This document shows positions 22,796 through 23,074 of a stretch of DNA of 23,074 bases, one piece after another. This stretch comes from Ktedonobacteraceae bacterium. Its GTDB lineage: Bacteria; Chloroflexota; Ktedonobacteria; Ktedonobacterales; Ktedonobacteraceae. The position numbers and the translations under genes were made by a program. The stretch lies in the NCBI GenBank assembly GCA_014896635.1, contig JADBKA010000063.1, positions 1-23,074 on the forward strand, written 5' to 3'. Numbering within the stretch: position 1 is the first letter of the stretch; every line of letters starts with the position of its first letter. A model generated the notes under the pieces. It was not told where the DNA came from, made no database searches, and saw nothing but the letters and a program-made list of their open reading frames with translations.

Positions 22796-23074
22796 ATGCA
22801 GTCATACCATCTTGATGTGGCGACTCTTCTTCAGATTCTCTCTCGACAAAAGCGAAGTGGAACGCTCCAGGCAGATCTTCGTCTCCCTAGAGAAGGAGAA
22901 GTACAAGCATACCTGGAAATTGAGATGGGGATTCTTCGCACCTGTGTTCTTATAACAAAAAGAGGTGTGCTTGCTGAAGGGCCAAAAGCATTTCAGACAC
23001 TTTCTAGCCTGGGAGCACAGGAATGGCACTGGACTACCAGCCCGGTACGACCACAAAATACTCCAAGGAAACAG
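22796..23074 (+). CDS. Partial gene, possible DUF4388-like protein (5' end only)
   Basis: An open frame of 93 codons runs from ATG 22796 to the window end without a stop; an in-frame TAA at 22784-22786 fixes the upstream limit. The product begins MQSYHLDVATLLQILSRQKR and continues with SGTLQADL, GILRTCVLITKRGVLAEGPKAFQTL and LGAQEWHWTTSP. The order (helix, then SGTL, then short strands, then a Leu-rich helix and an EW-W strand) resembles the N-terminal part of DUF4388/PATAN-type domains, but this is pattern memory, not a search. The ribosome site is weak (AAGAG 6 bases upstream). It is the only supported plus-strand gene in the window, transcribed divergently from der. The function and full length are unknown. 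Confidence 0.6.
   Translation, partial: MQSYHLDVATLLQILSRQKRSGTLQADLRLPREGEVQAYLEIEMGILRTCVLITKRGVLAEGPKAFQTLSSLGAQEWHWTTSPVRPQNTPRKQ

Overview
The window is a dense, minus-strand bacterial segment. The only supported plus-strand gene is a partial one running off the right end. Zinc-ribbon/low-complexity fusion proteins, eukaryote-like Ser/Thr kinases with PP2C phosphatases, a two-subunit glycine decarboxylase and many GC-rich intergenic foldback repeats suggest a large-genome Chloroflexota bacterium, probably Ktedonobacteria-like. This is inference from gene content; no database was searched.

Layout, left to right (transcription runs right to left except at the far right). (1) 16-4081: glycine cleavage operon gcvT-gcvH-gcvPA-gcvPB behind a good sigma-70-type promoter at 4126-4154. 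gcvPB is cut by an in-frame TAA, after which the family sequence continues in the same frame to the window edge. (2) 4171-5834: late cobalamin genes cobS-cobU; CobS may carry a long disordered N-terminal extension. (3) 5883-7019: an orphan MalK/UgpC-like ABC ATPase with altered catalytic motifs. (4) 7020-7471: a gene-free stretch with a 17-bp palindrome and a ~206-bp foldback (MITE-like) element. (5) 7472-8869: a zinc-ribbon, single-TM protein with an extracytoplasmic domain. (6) 8870-9345: gene-free. (7) 9346-13161: the conserved rpmH-rnpA-yidD-yidC-jag set with a PfkB-family sugar kinase overlapping the end of jag, driven by a perfect consensus promoter (TTGACA-17-TATAAT). (8) 13238-20395: five consecutive signalling genes, read PP2C, Ser/Thr kinase-zinc ribbon-TPR, zinc ribbon-PP2C, vWA, zinc ribbon-FHA. 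(9) 20748-22163: der (EngA) with its own promoter and a structured leader. (10) 22164-22795: a repeat-rich divergent region. (11) 22796-23074: start of a plus-strand gene, possibly DUF4388-like.

The most interesting unit is the PP2C/kinase/PP2C/vWA/FHA block. It holds phosphorylation writer, eraser, phospho-reader and MIDAS adaptor together, three of the five proteins carry zinc ribbons in low-complexity linkers, and it lies directly upstream of the ribosomal protein L34/RNase P/YidC translation-and-membrane-insertion operon. The second clear oddity is the nonsense codon in gcvPB. No tRNA, rRNA, CRISPR array, transposase or phage gene was seen.
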